NCBI RefSeq assembly: GCF_024397915.1
Contig: NZ_CP073347.1
Coordinates: 310,001-374,000 of the forward strand
Length of the DNA stretch: 64,000 nucleotides
From: Marinobacterium rhizophilum
GTDB lineage: Bacteria; Pseudomonadota; Gammaproteobacteria; Pseudomonadales; Balneatricaceae
Reading direction: 5' to 3'
Shown in pieces: positions 26,853 through 35,723 of this stretch; within the stretch, counting starts at the first letter, position 1, and every line of letters starts with the position of its first letter. The position numbers and the translations under genes are program-made. The notes beneath the pieces were generated by a model. It searched no databases, was not told the DNA's origin, and worked only from the letters and a program-made list of their open reading frames with translations.

Positions 26853-28226
26853 TTAGCGTATGCCAGCGCCTGCCAGGGACTGCGGGGCCCACTTGGTCGC
26901 GGACAGCGGCTCGCTGTAGCCGATGCCGCCATAGGGGCCGACAACACCGTTGATGTTGTAGGTGCCGCCGATCAGGTCATACACCATATGGGGCGTGGCA
27001 TCGGGAATAGCCACGTCATAGCTCTGGGACAGAAACGCATAGGAACCACGGTAAAGCTGCCCGCGTGCATCGTATTCATCGGATGCCAGGGCTACCCAGC
27101 TGTCCTCGTCAAGGTAGAAGGTACGGGTCTGGTAGATATGCCGTTTGTCACCTTTCAGGCGGGCTTCAACCACCCAGACACGGTGTTTTTCCCAGCGCAC
27201 GGCGTCCGACGACAGGTGGTTCGGCGTCGTCAGTTTCTGCGCATCGTCGATGTAGGTCAGATCGTAGGTGTTATAGGGCACGATCATTTCCTTCTTGCCC
27301 ACCAGCGTCCAGTCGTAGCGGTCCATGGCGCCGCTGAAGACAAAGATGTCGTCGAAGGTGGAGGAACCGGCGGTGCCCGGGTTCGGGGTGTCATGGGCCA
27401 GGCTCGGCGCCAGTTTCACGCGACGTTGTCCCGGCAGGTACTGCCAAGCTTTGCGCGGCTGCTGCAGCGGATTGACGGCATCCTGCACCATCAGTGCTTC
27501 GCCGGCTCGACGGGCCGGGCCGCTGTAGTAAATCTTGGAGCGGTAGTAGATATCCTCGGCAGCGACGGTTTTGTTCATGTCGTGGTAAATCGGGTAGTCG
27601 TTGTACGCCGTGCCGGTGGTCGCCAGGGTGGCGACACCGGCCGCGTCGACATTCCAGGAATCGTACTTGGTTTGGTACGCCTGGCCCTGGAAGCGCAGCA
27701 GATGGTTCCACATGGCTTCAGTGCCGGATTGCGGTATCGGAAAGGGAACGCCCGGCAGCACGTTTTCCAGCGCGAGTCCCGCCTCAGTGGTGCGGGCCTG
27801 GGCGGCGTTCTTCAGGGTGTTGTCGAGGTTGGCCTGGGGCAGGGCCGCGGTCCGGTGGGTCGGATAAACGTCGACGCGAAAGGTAGGGAATCGCTGGATC
27901 AGCTCGGTCGTGGTCGCTGTCAGCAGGTCCCGGTACTGATCGAGGTTTGCGTTGTTGATGATCAGCGTTGGTTTTTCCCCTGCGAAGGGGTTGGGGCGCA
28001 GGTGGTCGCCGGCCTTGAAATCGGCAGGCGCGGTGGTCAGCCCACCGCTATAGGCAGGAATGGAGCCGTCGGCGTTGCCGGCCTTTTCGGCGCCAACGAG
28101 GGTCAGGCTGGTACCGAGTTTGGCGAGGTCCTGCGGGCTCAGTTCGGCCTGGGCGGCCGAGGTCAGGGCGCAGCTCAGCAGCATGGCTGTGAGTGATGGC
28201 AGCAGGGATGGGGTCTTGGATGTCAT
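26853..28226 (-). CDS. DUF1329 family protein (periplasmic)
   Basis: The protein has 457 residues. ATG 28224-28226 is preferred: GGAG lies 9 nt upstream and the upstream in-frame TTG overlaps that ribosome site. It has a signal peptide (LTAMLLSCALTSAAQA), then the family opening LSPQDLAKLGTSLTLVGAEKAGNADGSIP and the blocks YRSKIYYSGPARRAGEALMVQD and YLPGQRRVKLAPSLAHDTPNPGTAGSSTFDD. DUF1329 resembles outer-membrane lipoprotein-sorting (LolB-like) folds. It is always next to DUF1302 genes and probably helps move a hydrophobic ligand across the periplasm. Confidence 0.9.
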   Translation of the reverse strand: MTSKTPSLLPSLTAMLLSCALTSAAQAELSPQDLAKLGTSLTLVGAEKAGNADGSIPAYSGGLTTAPADFKAGDHLRPNPFAGEKPTLIINNANLDQYRDLLTATTTELIQRFPTFRVDVYPTHRTAALPQANLDNTLKNAAQARTTEAGLALENVLPGVPFPIPQSGTEAMWNHLLRFQGQAYQTKYDSWNVDAAGVATLATTGTAYNDYPIYHDMNKTVAAEDIYYRSKIYYSGPARRAGEALMVQDAVNPLQQPRKAWQYLPGQRRVKLAPSLAHDTPNPGTAGSSTFDDIFVFSGAMDRYDWTLVGKKEMIVPYNTYDLTYIDDAQKLTTPNHLSSDAVRWEKHRVWVVEARLKGDKRHIYQTRTFYLDEDSWVALASDEYDARGQLYRGSYAFLSQSYDVAIPDATPHMVYDLIGGTYNINGVVGPYGGIGYSEPLSATKWAPQSLAGAGIR

Positions 28227-28250
28227 TGTTTTTATCTCCAACGTGGTGGA

Positions 28251-30098
28251 TTAGAAAGTAGTCTTGAAGGACGCGACGACCATGCCGCGGTCCTTCAAGA
28301 GCGGCGCCAGGCTGGCCTGGGAGGTGATCTGTCCCGGGATGCACTGGTAGCCGCCGTTGGCGCCGGGGGTGTTGTTGTCGTTGCCGGTGGTGCAGGTGTC
28401 GAAGGAGCCGAAGGCGTCGACATACTTGAGATCAAAGCGGTACTTCTGGTAGAGGTCGCCGCTGAGCCCGACGGAGAAGCTGCCGGCACCCTCATTGCCG
28501 CCGAACTGGACCGCGGAATTGCCGCTGAGCCCCAGGTTGGCGCTGATCGGCATCGACAGGTTGAAGCCGGGGAGGAGCTGGTACCAGGTCGGGGTGAAGC
28601 TGGCGGCCAGGGTGTAGGCATTGGTCGTGACCTTGTCGATGCCGCGGTAGCTTGAATGGCCCTTGAAGGTCTGTTCGGCCTCGTTGACATCCACCAGGTG
28701 CGTCAGCGCCCCCTCGACTGCCAGTACCGAGGCATCCCACAGCGGGGTGTCGCCGAAGGCCACCAGGCCGTTCACCACCAGGTGCAGGGTGTCCCCGCGG
28801 GCCAGCCCCGTTTCACCCGCAGCAGGCCTTTCGCCGATAATGTTCGCGCCATTGATCACACCGGCCTGGCCGGCGTCGTAGAGCGTCGAGTTTACGGTGG
28901 TGAAGTTGCTGGCCAGCGTCATGTTATGACGGTAGTTGAGGTCCACGCCAACGCTGACCGGGCCGATACTCTTGGCCAGACTGATCCCATAAATATCGAT
29001 ATCGTCGCCGTAGGCGGTGAAATAGCTGAGATCCTCAAGGCCGGCAACGCCGCCCAGATGCAAGTTCGGGGCATCAACCAGCAGATTCGGCAGGGTGTCC
29101 GAGGTGTTGCGATAGAAGAATCCCAGGGTGCCGTCCAGCCACATAGGGCTCCAGGAGGCCATCAGGCCGAAGTCACCGGTATTTCGTGGCCTGACATCGC
29201 TGCCCCGTGGGGCTGCGTAGAAGGCGTTGGACGCCGGAATCGGCAACCAGAAGGCTTCGCCGCCATCCAGCATCATGTCGTAGGGGCCCCAGTAGGTGCC
29301 GCTTTCGGGGAACCTGGAGTTGGCGAATTCGAGAAAGTATTGGGCTCCCAGGGTCAGCTCCGGCGTCAGTGTGAGTGACGCGGACAGCTGGTTGCGCGGG
29401 ATGAATAGCTCCTTGGCCTCGGTACCGGGGACGCTGTAGAGCTTTCCCAGATCCAGTGCCGACTGGCCGTAGTTGATGCCGTTGGCGGCGTTGAACAGGG
29501 TTTCGCCCCAGTACTGGGTATGGCTGCCCAGCTTGACGTTGAACAGCGACTCGCCGATCTCGCCGTTGTAGAAAACGAAGGCATCGAGCAGTTCGCCCGA
29601 CGGGCCGTGATAGTAGCGATCGGCGAAATTGCTGAGCCCGCGGGAATCCGCTGGACCGCCGATGATAACGCTGCCCGCAGGGTCTGCGGACACCAGGTTG
29701 CCTGCATTGCCGCCACCACCGGGATAGGGATTGTCGGGGTTGCCGATATTGCTGTATGCGTGGTCATACCAGGCGGCACCGCTGACCCGAAAACCCATCC
29801 GGTCCTTGTAGATGACGTCCAGTTCACTCAGCAGGTCGGCACGTTCGTTGACGGCGTCGCCACGGTCGAAATTCAGGTTGCCATCGTTGAAGTTGGCGGT
29901 GTTGGCGATGGTTCCGTTCCTGCTCTCAACGCGCTGGCCGTAGCTCAGCTTGACGGTGTTGTCGAAACGAATGGACAGGTCCGGATTGCCGGTGTCGATC
30001 TCAAAGGCCTGGACCTGAGATGTTCCCATCGCCGCGAGGATGGCGGAGCCAAGGAGCCTGCGACACAGCAAAGGTGAAAAACGGTTGTTATTTTTCAT
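28251..30098 (-). CDS. DUF1302 family outer-membrane protein
   Basis: The protein has 615 residues from ATG 30096-30098 (GGAAAA upstream). A long Arg/Ser-rich upstream extension in the same frame is not credible. The signal peptide ends near SQVQAFEIDTGNPDLSIRFDNTVKLSYGQRV, the standard DUF1302 opening. The body is rich in alternating beta strands and the protein ends in Phe (ASFKTTF), as outer-membrane barrels do. It is presumably a channel or receptor for a hydrophobic substrate, working with DUF1329 and the RND exporter. Confidence 0.9.
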   Translation of the reverse strand: MKNNNRFSPLLCRRLLGSAILAAMGTSQVQAFEIDTGNPDLSIRFDNTVKLSYGQRVESRNGTIANTANFNDGNLNFDRGDAVNERADLLSELDVIYKDRMGFRVSGAAWYDHAYSNIGNPDNPYPGGGGNAGNLVSADPAGSVIIGGPADSRGLSNFADRYYHGPSGELLDAFVFYNGEIGESLFNVKLGSHTQYWGETLFNAANGINYGQSALDLGKLYSVPGTEAKELFIPRNQLSASLTLTPELTLGAQYFLEFANSRFPESGTYWGPYDMMLDGGEAFWLPIPASNAFYAAPRGSDVRPRNTGDFGLMASWSPMWLDGTLGFFYRNTSDTLPNLLVDAPNLHLGGVAGLEDLSYFTAYGDDIDIYGISLAKSIGPVSVGVDLNYRHNMTLASNFTTVNSTLYDAGQAGVINGANIIGERPAAGETGLARGDTLHLVVNGLVAFGDTPLWDASVLAVEGALTHLVDVNEAEQTFKGHSSYRGIDKVTTNAYTLAASFTPTWYQLLPGFNLSMPISANLGLSGNSAVQFGGNEGAGSFSVGLSGDLYQKYRFDLKYVDAFGSFDTCTTGNDNNTPGANGGYQCIPGQITSQASLAPLLKDRGMVVASFKTTF

Positions 30099-30222
30099 GG
30101 CGCTTTTCCAATTATTGTTATGAGTTTCAAGATATTGCGCGAGCGTTTGCACGCTAGTCGGGTGCGTTGGGTAGTGGGTCCTTCCGAGATGTTGTGTTCC
30201 TGAGCGACGGCGGCCCAGGCGG

Positions 30223-30792
30223 CTACTGAGCGTCGAGCTGGCGGATGAACTCATCCGCCTGTGGCCAGTCGCCGTAACCCGATGCGGGGTTGAGGTGCCC
30301 GACCTCGCCGAGATTGACCAGTTGTGCATTCCAGTCACTGGCCATCGTGGCGGCCGCTTCGAAGCCGGCTAGGTAGTCGTTGGTGCTGGCGGCCAGAATG
30401 CTCGGGAACGGCAGCGGCTGGCGGGGCAGGGGGGCCCAGCCGTGGCTGCGCAGGGTCTCGGGTTGCGGGTAACTGTCTGGCCAGGAGGCTTCCAGATCCG
30501 GCGCTGCCGCCAGCAATGCGCCCTTGATCGGGCGCTGATACTTCGCTGCCCAATGGGCGACCATCAACACGCCGGCGCTGTGTGCGACCAGGATCACCGG
30601 TCCTTCGATCTGCTCAAGTTCCCGCTGGATTGCCTCGACGCGCGCATCCAGGCTGAGTTTGTCGGTTTCCAGCAGCGCTACCGAGCGCACGCGCGGCAGC
30701 CGGGACGCCAGATGAGTTTGCCAATGATCGGCCACATGATCGCGCAGGCCCGGAATGATCAGCACGGTTGTTTGAGTCGAGGGTAGAGTCAC
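30223..30792 (-). CDS. RBBP9/YdeN-family alpha/beta hydrolase
   Basis: The protein has 189 residues, normal for the family. The nucleophile elbow is VAHSAG (Ser72) and the catalytic His lies in GEVGHLNPASGYGDWP (His166); the acid is likely the Asp of ASTNDYLAGF. The opening VLIIPGLRDHVADHWQTHLA is diagnostic. It precedes DUF1302 by 124 bp in the same direction and may be co-transcribed. The natural substrate is unknown; an esterase role in the cluster is possible. Confidence 0.88.
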   Translation of the reverse strand: MTLPSTQTTVLIIPGLRDHVADHWQTHLASRLPRVRSVALLETDKLSLDARVEAIQRELEQIEGPVILVAHSAGVLMVAHWAAKYQRPIKGALLAAAPDLEASWPDSYPQPETLRSHGWAPLPRQPLPFPSILAASTNDYLAGFEAAATMASDWNAQLVNLGEVGHLNPASGYGDWPQADEFIRQLDAQ

Positions 30793-30991
30793 CTGGGCGT
30801 CCTTTTATTGAATTGCTTGCACGCATTGGGTATGGGCGGTTCGATAACCCACATTAAGTTTCCGCCGCCGGTACTGCTTTCCAATTGACGTCACGGTATT
30901 TTCATTTGGTGACATGGAGAGGGGGCCTCGATCCTCTGCCCCCGGAGTCGGTGCGCGCACCTGAGGTTCGGGACGAATAGTGTCAAAACGC

Positions 30992-31023
30992 AAAAAGGCC
31001 GCGCACCTATTGAGGTCGCGGCC
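30992..31023 (-). terminator. Rho-independent terminator of the yeiH/tauD-type operon
   Basis: On the minus strand GGCCGCGACC pairs with GGTGCGCGGCC around a short loop, followed by five T. It lies about 70 bp after the stop of the YeiH-type gene (31094) and before the hydrolase promoter region, so it separates the two minus-strand operons. Confidence 0.75.
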
Positions 31024-31093
31024 GATGGGGGAGGTGACGGGCTACAGGTTGAGGCAGTGGGAATGTGCGGCGTGAATTCCAGCGCGGGTCACG

Positions 31094-32104
31094 TCAAAAC
31101 CCCCAGTGCAGGACAAGCAGCACCAGTGCGATGAGGAAGATGGATTCGCCGACCATCAACAGAATCGGTTTGATGCCGACGGCCGCCAGTTCTCCCAGTC
31201 GGGTTTTCATCCCCAGGGCACTGATGGCGATAACGAGACATCCGCGCGACAGGTCTGAGCCCAGGCCTTGCAGGCTCGGCGTCAGCCAGCCGGTGCTGTT
31301 CAGGCAGGCCAGCAGAATAAAGCCTACGGCAAACCAGGGCAGCAGCGGCGGCTTTTTGCCGCCGGCATCGACGCCCTGGGCGCGGGTAATCATGGCCGCG
31401 CAGAGAATGACCGGCAACAGCATGGCGACGCGCATCAACTTGACGACGGTGGCGGTGTCGCCCGTTTCGCTCGACATGCTGTAGCCGGCTCCGACCACTT
31501 GGGCGACGTCATGGATGGTGGCGCCGAGGAAGATCCCCGCCAGCTGCGGTGACAGGCCGAAGAATTCGGCGATCATCGGGTACAGAATCATCGCCAGGGT
31601 CGACAGTGCGGATACGCCGATAACCGTGAACAGGGTGGCACGCTCCTTCTGCGGGTGCGATGGCAAGGCCGCGGCCAGCGCCAGGGCGGCCGAGGCGCCA
31701 CAGATGGCGGTGGCGCCCCCGGTCAGCATGCCGAACAGGCGTGGGAAACCGAGCATTTTCGCCGCGATGACCGACACCAGGATGGTCGTGACGACCAGCA
31801 GGATAACCAGTGCCATCGGTTTCCAGCCAAGCCCGGCGATCTGCTCCAGAGTGATGCGCAGGCCGAGCAGAGCAACACCCAGGCGCAGCACGCTGCGGGC
31901 GGTGAACTCGATGCCTGCCTTGCATTTGTTGTCATCGGCCAGGAAGTTCAGCGCCATCCCCAGCAGCAGGGCAAACAGCATGACCGGTACGCCGTAGTGC
32001 TCCGACAGGAAGCTGGCCGCCGCTGCGACGATCAGGCTGACGGCGAAGCCGGGGGCCAGGGCGCGGGTGCGGTTGGGGAGGCTGGCAGCGAGGCTGGAAA
32101 TCAT
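31094..32104 (-). CDS. YeiH/TauZ-type putative sulfate exporter (Cons_hypoth698 family)
   Basis: The 336-residue integral membrane protein has about ten helices. Family blocks seen: FALLLGMALNFLADDNKCKAGIEF, LRLGVALLGLRITL, GGATAICGASAALALA, GIFLGATIHDVAQVVGAGYSMS. Members of this family are called putative sulfate exporters; TauZ of taurine-using bacteria belongs here. Its position at the end of an operon with a TauD-type dioxygenase suggests removal of sulfite or sulfate released from an organic substrate (inference). The start overlaps the Rieske gene by 4 nt. Confidence 0.85.
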   Translation of the reverse strand: MISSLAASLPNRTRALAPGFAVSLIVAAAASFLSEHYGVPVMLFALLLGMALNFLADDNKCKAGIEFTARSVLRLGVALLGLRITLEQIAGLGWKPMALVILLVVTTILVSVIAAKMLGFPRLFGMLTGGATAICGASAALALAAALPSHPQKERATLFTVIGVSALSTLAMILYPMIAEFFGLSPQLAGIFLGATIHDVAQVVGAGYSMSSETGDTATVVKLMRVAMLLPVILCAAMITRAQGVDAGGKKPPLLPWFAVGFILLACLNSTGWLTPSLQGLGSDLSRGCLVIAISALGMKTRLGELAAVGIKPILLMVGESIFLIALVLLVLHWGF

Positions 32105-32424
32105 TCCTTGGGCTCCTTGGCAACAATGATAAAAACGCGCCCCTCGAGCGTTTCGACCGGGAAACGCGTGACGCAGACGCGGGTGGAATTGAGCAGGTAG
32201 CCGGTGGCGAGATCAAAACGCAGCCCGTGGGCACTGCACTGGAGGGTGTGCCCCTCTAGGCGTCCGCCGAACAGCGATGCGCCCTGATGCGGGCAGCTGT
32301 CGTCAATAGCGTGCAGCTGCCCCGCGACATTGAACAACAGCAGGTTTCGGTCATTCCACCGCAGCAAGGTGCGCTGACCCGGTGCCGGGATCTTTTCTGC
32401 CGGAACTTCAAGTGGGTGACTCAT
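32101..32424 (-). CDS. Rieske [2Fe-2S] ferredoxin-like protein
   Basis: The protein has 107 residues. Both cluster motifs are intact: CPH (Cys44, His46) within DSCPHQGASLFGG and CSAH (Cys63, His66) in LQCSAHGLRFD. The size equals that of soluble Rieske ferredoxins (BphF/NirD type). It overlaps both neighbours by 4 nt. It may deliver electrons to an oxygenase encoded elsewhere; the TauD-type enzyme in the operon uses 2-oxoglutarate and should not need it. The partner is therefore unknown. Confidence 0.88.
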   Translation of the reverse strand: MSHPLEVPAEKIPAPGQRTLLRWNDRNLLLFNVAGQLHAIDDSCPHQGASLFGGRLEGHTLQCSAHGLRFDLATGYLLNSTRVCVTRFPVETLEGRVFIIVAKEPKE

Positions 32425-33089
32425 GCCGGCAGTCCGCAGCGGTCGGTCAGTGACAGCAGCCGGTAAATGGCGCCTTCAAGCACATCGACAGGCTGGGCGC
32501 CGGACAGGGTTCGTATGCCGTTGAACACGAATCCGGGCACGCTCTGGACAGCCGGTGCGCCGGGCTCGCCCTGGAAGGGCTTGCCATCGCCGAGCAGGCA
32601 GTGCTCGATAGCGGCCGGCGATATACCCGATTCCCGGGAGAGGGTGCGCAGGGTCTCGCCATCACCCAGGTCCTCGCCGTTGGTGAAGTAGGCCGCGAAA
32701 ATCCGTTCCAGCAGCGTATCCTGTTGTGCCGGGCTGGCGCTACGAGCCGCCTGCTGGAACAGTCGATGGACATCGGCTGTATTGGGCATGGTCCTGATGC
32801 GCGACAGATCCAGTTCCACACCGGCAGCCTCCGCTGCCTGTTGGACCTGATGCTGGCGCGCGCGCACGGCCGTCTCGCTGCCCAGGCGCTGGCGGTAAAA
32901 ATCGGCGAACGGCAGGCCCTGTGCCGGCAGCTGTGGCAACAACTGCACACCGTGCCAGTTTATTTCGATGACGATATCGGGTTGATCGGCACGCAGCTGG
33001 GCGAGCGTTGTATCCAGGTGGCGTTTGCCGATCAGGCACCAGGGACAGATCACGTCGAAATAGACGTCGATGGTCAGGGTGCGGTTCAT
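32421..33089 (-). CDS. DsbA family oxidoreductase (FrnE/2-hydroxychromene isomerase-like)
   Basis: The protein has 222 residues from ATG 33087-33089, overlapping the MFS stop as ATGA. Redox motif CPWC at residues 15-18 in VYFDVICPWCLIGKRHLD; later DVHRLFQQAARS and the C-terminal VQSVPGFVFNGIRTLSGAQPVDVL, typical of FrnE-type cytoplasmic DsbA proteins. A longer upstream frame lies opposite the MFS gene and is rejected. There is no signal peptide. The role in the operon is unclear: a glutathione- or thiol-dependent step, or isomerase. Confidence 0.87.
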   Translation of the reverse strand: MNRTLTIDVYFDVICPWCLIGKRHLDTTLAQLRADQPDIVIEINWHGVQLLPQLPAQGLPFADFYRQRLGSETAVRARQHQVQQAAEAAGVELDLSRIRTMPNTADVHRLFQQAARSASPAQQDTLLERIFAAYFTNGEDLGDGETLRTLSRESGISPAAIEHCLLGDGKPFQGEPGAPAVQSVPGFVFNGIRTLSGAQPVDVLEGAIYRLLSLTDRCGLPA

Positions 33090-34411
33090 GAGCGGGTCTC
33101 CAGGGGGGCGGCCGTTGCGGGCGCATCGGGAACCGGGGCCGCGAGCCTGGCGATATCCCGCAGGTAGCTGCGTTTTGCGTACAGGAATACGGCAGCGGCG
33201 GCGATGCTGACCAGTGGCACTAGCTGAAAGGCTCCCTGCAGGCCGATAAGGTCGGAAATCTTGCCGGTGATGAAAGGGCCTGGGGCCAGACCGAGCAGAT
33301 TGTTGGCCAGTGTCAGGGTGGCGAAGGCCGTGCCGTGCACCGAATAGTGAGTGAGGTTCGCGACCATGGCACTGGCGGGGCCACTGGTACCCGCAGCGAG
33401 CGTCATGCCCAGGCAGATCAGCACCAGTTGCGCTGGGCCGTGGGGTAGAACGAATGCCAGCGACAGCAGCCCGCAACTGCCCAGGCAATAGACAACGGCC
33501 AGCGATATCTTGCGTGCCGGTGAGTGCAGGCACAGGCGATCGCTGAGCATGCCGCACAGAATCATGCCGACGCCACTGCAGAGCAGGATGACGGCGGCGA
33601 CGGCGCCGGCCTTGTCGGTGCCCATTTCGTAATAGCGGTTCAAGTAGCTCGGCATCCAGACAATCATGGTACCGCCGACGAAGAGCTGCAGGCCGCTGCC
33701 GGCATAGGCGCAGCGTACCGAGCGACTGCTGAACAGTGTGCGCAGAGGGCGTTTTTCCGTGGCAGAGGGAGTGTTGGTGGTTACCCGGCGTGGCGCGATG
33801 CGTTTCTCGCGCACGACGATGGGGTAGAGTACGGCCAGGCAGAGTCCGAACAGTGCCATGGCGGCAAAGGCACCCCGCCAGCCCAGGTGCGCGGCGATCA
33901 AGCCACCCAGTCCGACACCCAGCACCGAGCCGAACATGCCGCCGGCCATGAAGGCTCCGGCCAGCGTCGCCCGCAGGTGCTTTGGAAACACCGAAAGCAC
34001 CACGGCAATGCCGACGCTGCCGTAGGCCGCTTCGCCAACGCCAACCAGGAAACGGGCCACGAACATCTGCTCATAGGTTTGTGCCAGGGCGCAACCGAGC
34101 GTCGCCAGGCTCCACAGGGCTGCCATCAGGGCCAGGCTCCTGACCCGGCCCCAGCGGTCGGCGAACAGGGACAGCGGGAAGGTCAGCAGCCCGACCATCA
34201 GCGCAACGATGCCGCTGAGCAGTCCGAGCTGATAATCCGTCAGGGTCCATTCACCCTTGATCAGGGGGAAGACCGCATTGAGAACCTGGCGCGACATATA
34301 GTCGGAAATCAGCAGCCCGAAGGTCAGGGCGAATACGATCCAGGCGTAGGTGCGAGGCACGTTGGGTGTGTAGTCGTTGGTATCGTCCACCGCAGCATGA
34401 AAGTGCGCCAT
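33086..34411 (-). CDS. Major facilitator superfamily transporter (Spinster/ACS-like)
   Basis: The 441-residue protein has 12 predicted membrane helices. The loop 2-3 signature is present as FADRWGRVRSL, with VGVGEAAYGSVGIAVVLSVFP in helix 4-5 and a central hydrophilic loop rich in Lys/Arg near 205-225. It is probably the uptake carrier for the operon's substrate. The 215-bp gap to the BKACE gene contains no terminator I can see, but has room for a second promoter. Confidence 0.87.
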   Translation of the reverse strand: MAHFHAAVDDTNDYTPNVPRTYAWIVFALTFGLLISDYMSRQVLNAVFPLIKGEWTLTDYQLGLLSGIVALMVGLLTFPLSLFADRWGRVRSLALMAALWSLATLGCALAQTYEQMFVARFLVGVGEAAYGSVGIAVVLSVFPKHLRATLAGAFMAGGMFGSVLGVGLGGLIAAHLGWRGAFAAMALFGLCLAVLYPIVVREKRIAPRRVTTNTPSATEKRPLRTLFSSRSVRCAYAGSGLQLFVGGTMIVWMPSYLNRYYEMGTDKAGAVAAVILLCSGVGMILCGMLSDRLCLHSPARKISLAVVYCLGSCGLLSLAFVLPHGPAQLVLICLGMTLAAGTSGPASAMVANLTHYSVHGTAFATLTLANNLLGLAPGPFITGKISDLIGLQGAFQLVPLVSIAAAAVFLYAKRSYLRDIARLAAPVPDAPATAAPLETRS

Positions 34412-34626
34412 GGTATCACCTCGAAGTGATCATCTAATTATTGTTATGCCCGACTAGGGGCCGTTGACCTTTGTCGATGCTTCCTGCAACAGGACGTATC
34501 CACAAACGTCAAGAGTCCCTAATTAAACCGCGCGGAGCGGGACCGATCGGGCCCGTTCCGTACGAACGTGCAAGTTCTAGCCGGCTAGGATAGTGTCGAC
34601 TTAAACGCCGCGCAGCGGGACGTTCA

Positions 34627-35676
34627 TTACTTTTGCAGGAAGCCCTGCTTACCGCCTTTCGGGTTCGGAGCGAAGCCGTTGGCCGCCAGAGTCTCTTCGA
34701 CGGTGTCGTAGAAAACGCCGATCTTGAGGATCTCGCGAGCTTCCTGACCGTTGGCAACCGGACGACCGAACTCTTTGGCGATACGAACCAGCTGCTGAAT
34801 CTGCTCAACGGTGGTCATCTTGCGCGAGCGATCCTGGGTCCAGAGGTTGTCCTCGATACCGCAGCGCACGTGCAGACCCATTGCGATACCCATCATGTTG
34901 ATCGGCAGTACGTTGAGCATGGTGCTCTCTACGGTCAGCATGGTGCCGTCGGGGATGGCGCGCAGGAAGTTGGCCATGCTGTAGATATGAGGCTGGTCCA
35001 TACCACCGCCGATCGCTACCCAGTTACATACCAGTGGGCCCTTGTAGACACCGCGGCGAATCAGACGCTCTACCGACTCGTAGCTGTTGATATTGTAGAA
35101 CTGGAAGGCACTCTGGATGCCCTTCTCGCTCAGGCGCTTGACGTGCTCTTCGATGAAGCTGGGACCAGAGGGTACGATCATCTCGCGGTAGGCTTCGTGA
35201 GTCTCGTCCGCCATGGAGGTGCCGGCAATGTCACGCGCATCCATCTGCTCGCAGACGTTCATCTGGGTGGTGTTGACCGTTACGGTAACCTGGTCGGGCT
35301 TGGGCTCGAGCTCGGCCAGCATGTGGCGAGTGTCGTCCTGCAGCCACTTGGCGTCAGCGCCGTCTTCGGGGGGCGCGAAGGAGATAGAACCGCCTACCTG
35401 GATGACCATATCGGGACAGGCTTCGCGTACACCGGCGATCAGCTCGTTGAACTTCTCCAGGCGCTTGGAACCCTTGCCGTCGAGCTCACGCACGTGCAGG
35501 TGCAGTACAGAGGCACCGGCGTTGTAGCAGTCCACGGCCTTCTGAATCTGGTCTTCCATGGTTACCGGAATGTCTTCCGGGAAGTCGGAGGGGAACCATT
35601 CGGGGCCGTAAGGGGCGGCAGTAATAACGAGCTTGTCCTGGTTTTCGGGGAAGAGTGAACCGTCTAAAAAGTTCAT
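34627..35676 (-). CDS. BKACE family protein (3-keto-5-aminohexanoate cleavage enzyme-like)
   Basis: The protein has 349 residues. The metal-binding HxH pair is in VLHLHVRE (His59, His61), followed by MVIQVGGSISFAPPEDG, and GMDQPHIYSMANFLRAIPDGTML in the second half. BKACE enzymes swap an acetyl-CoA acetyl unit with a beta-keto acid, giving acetoacetyl-CoA and a shortened acid; the specificity of this one cannot be read from sequence. Codon use is more regular here (many GAC, CTG, ATC codons), suggesting high expression. A thiolase and a CoA ligase lie nearby on the other strand. Confidence 0.88.
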   Translation of the reverse strand: MNFLDGSLFPENQDKLVITAAPYGPEWFPSDFPEDIPVTMEDQIQKAVDCYNAGASVLHLHVRELDGKGSKRLEKFNELIAGVREACPDMVIQVGGSISFAPPEDGADAKWLQDDTRHMLAELEPKPDQVTVTVNTTQMNVCEQMDARDIAGTSMADETHEAYREMIVPSGPSFIEEHVKRLSEKGIQSAFQFYNINSYESVERLIRRGVYKGPLVCNWVAIGGGMDQPHIYSMANFLRAIPDGTMLTVESTMLNVLPINMMGIAMGLHVRCGIEDNLWTQDRSRKMTTVEQIQQLVRIAKEFGRPVANGQEAREILKIGVFYDTVEETLAANGFAPNPKGGKQGFLQK

Positions 35677-35723
35677 AACTGTTTCCTGAAATTAGTGGAT
35701 GTGGGTAGTGTTGCAGGGGGCGA

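Noticed and set aside
26988..28196. Plus-strand open frame of 402 codons
   Set aside because: It is the antisense of the DUF1329 gene; the composition is low-complexity Gly/Arg/Val with no motif and no ribosome site. GC-rich coding strands often leave such open antisense frames.
28251..30338. A 695-residue version of the DUF1302 protein
   Set aside because: The first 80 residues are Ser/Arg-rich and would place the signal peptide internally; ATG 30096-30098 has a ribosome site and a normal signal peptide follows.
32421..33557. A longer DsbA-type protein of 378 residues
   Set aside because: The extra N-terminal 156 residues read the antisense of the MFS gene; the true start at 33087-33089 overlaps the MFS stop as ATGA.
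34633..35658. Plus-strand open frame of 341 codons
   Set aside because: It is antisense to the BKACE gene, whose HxH motif and family blocks are clear; the antisense product has no family features.
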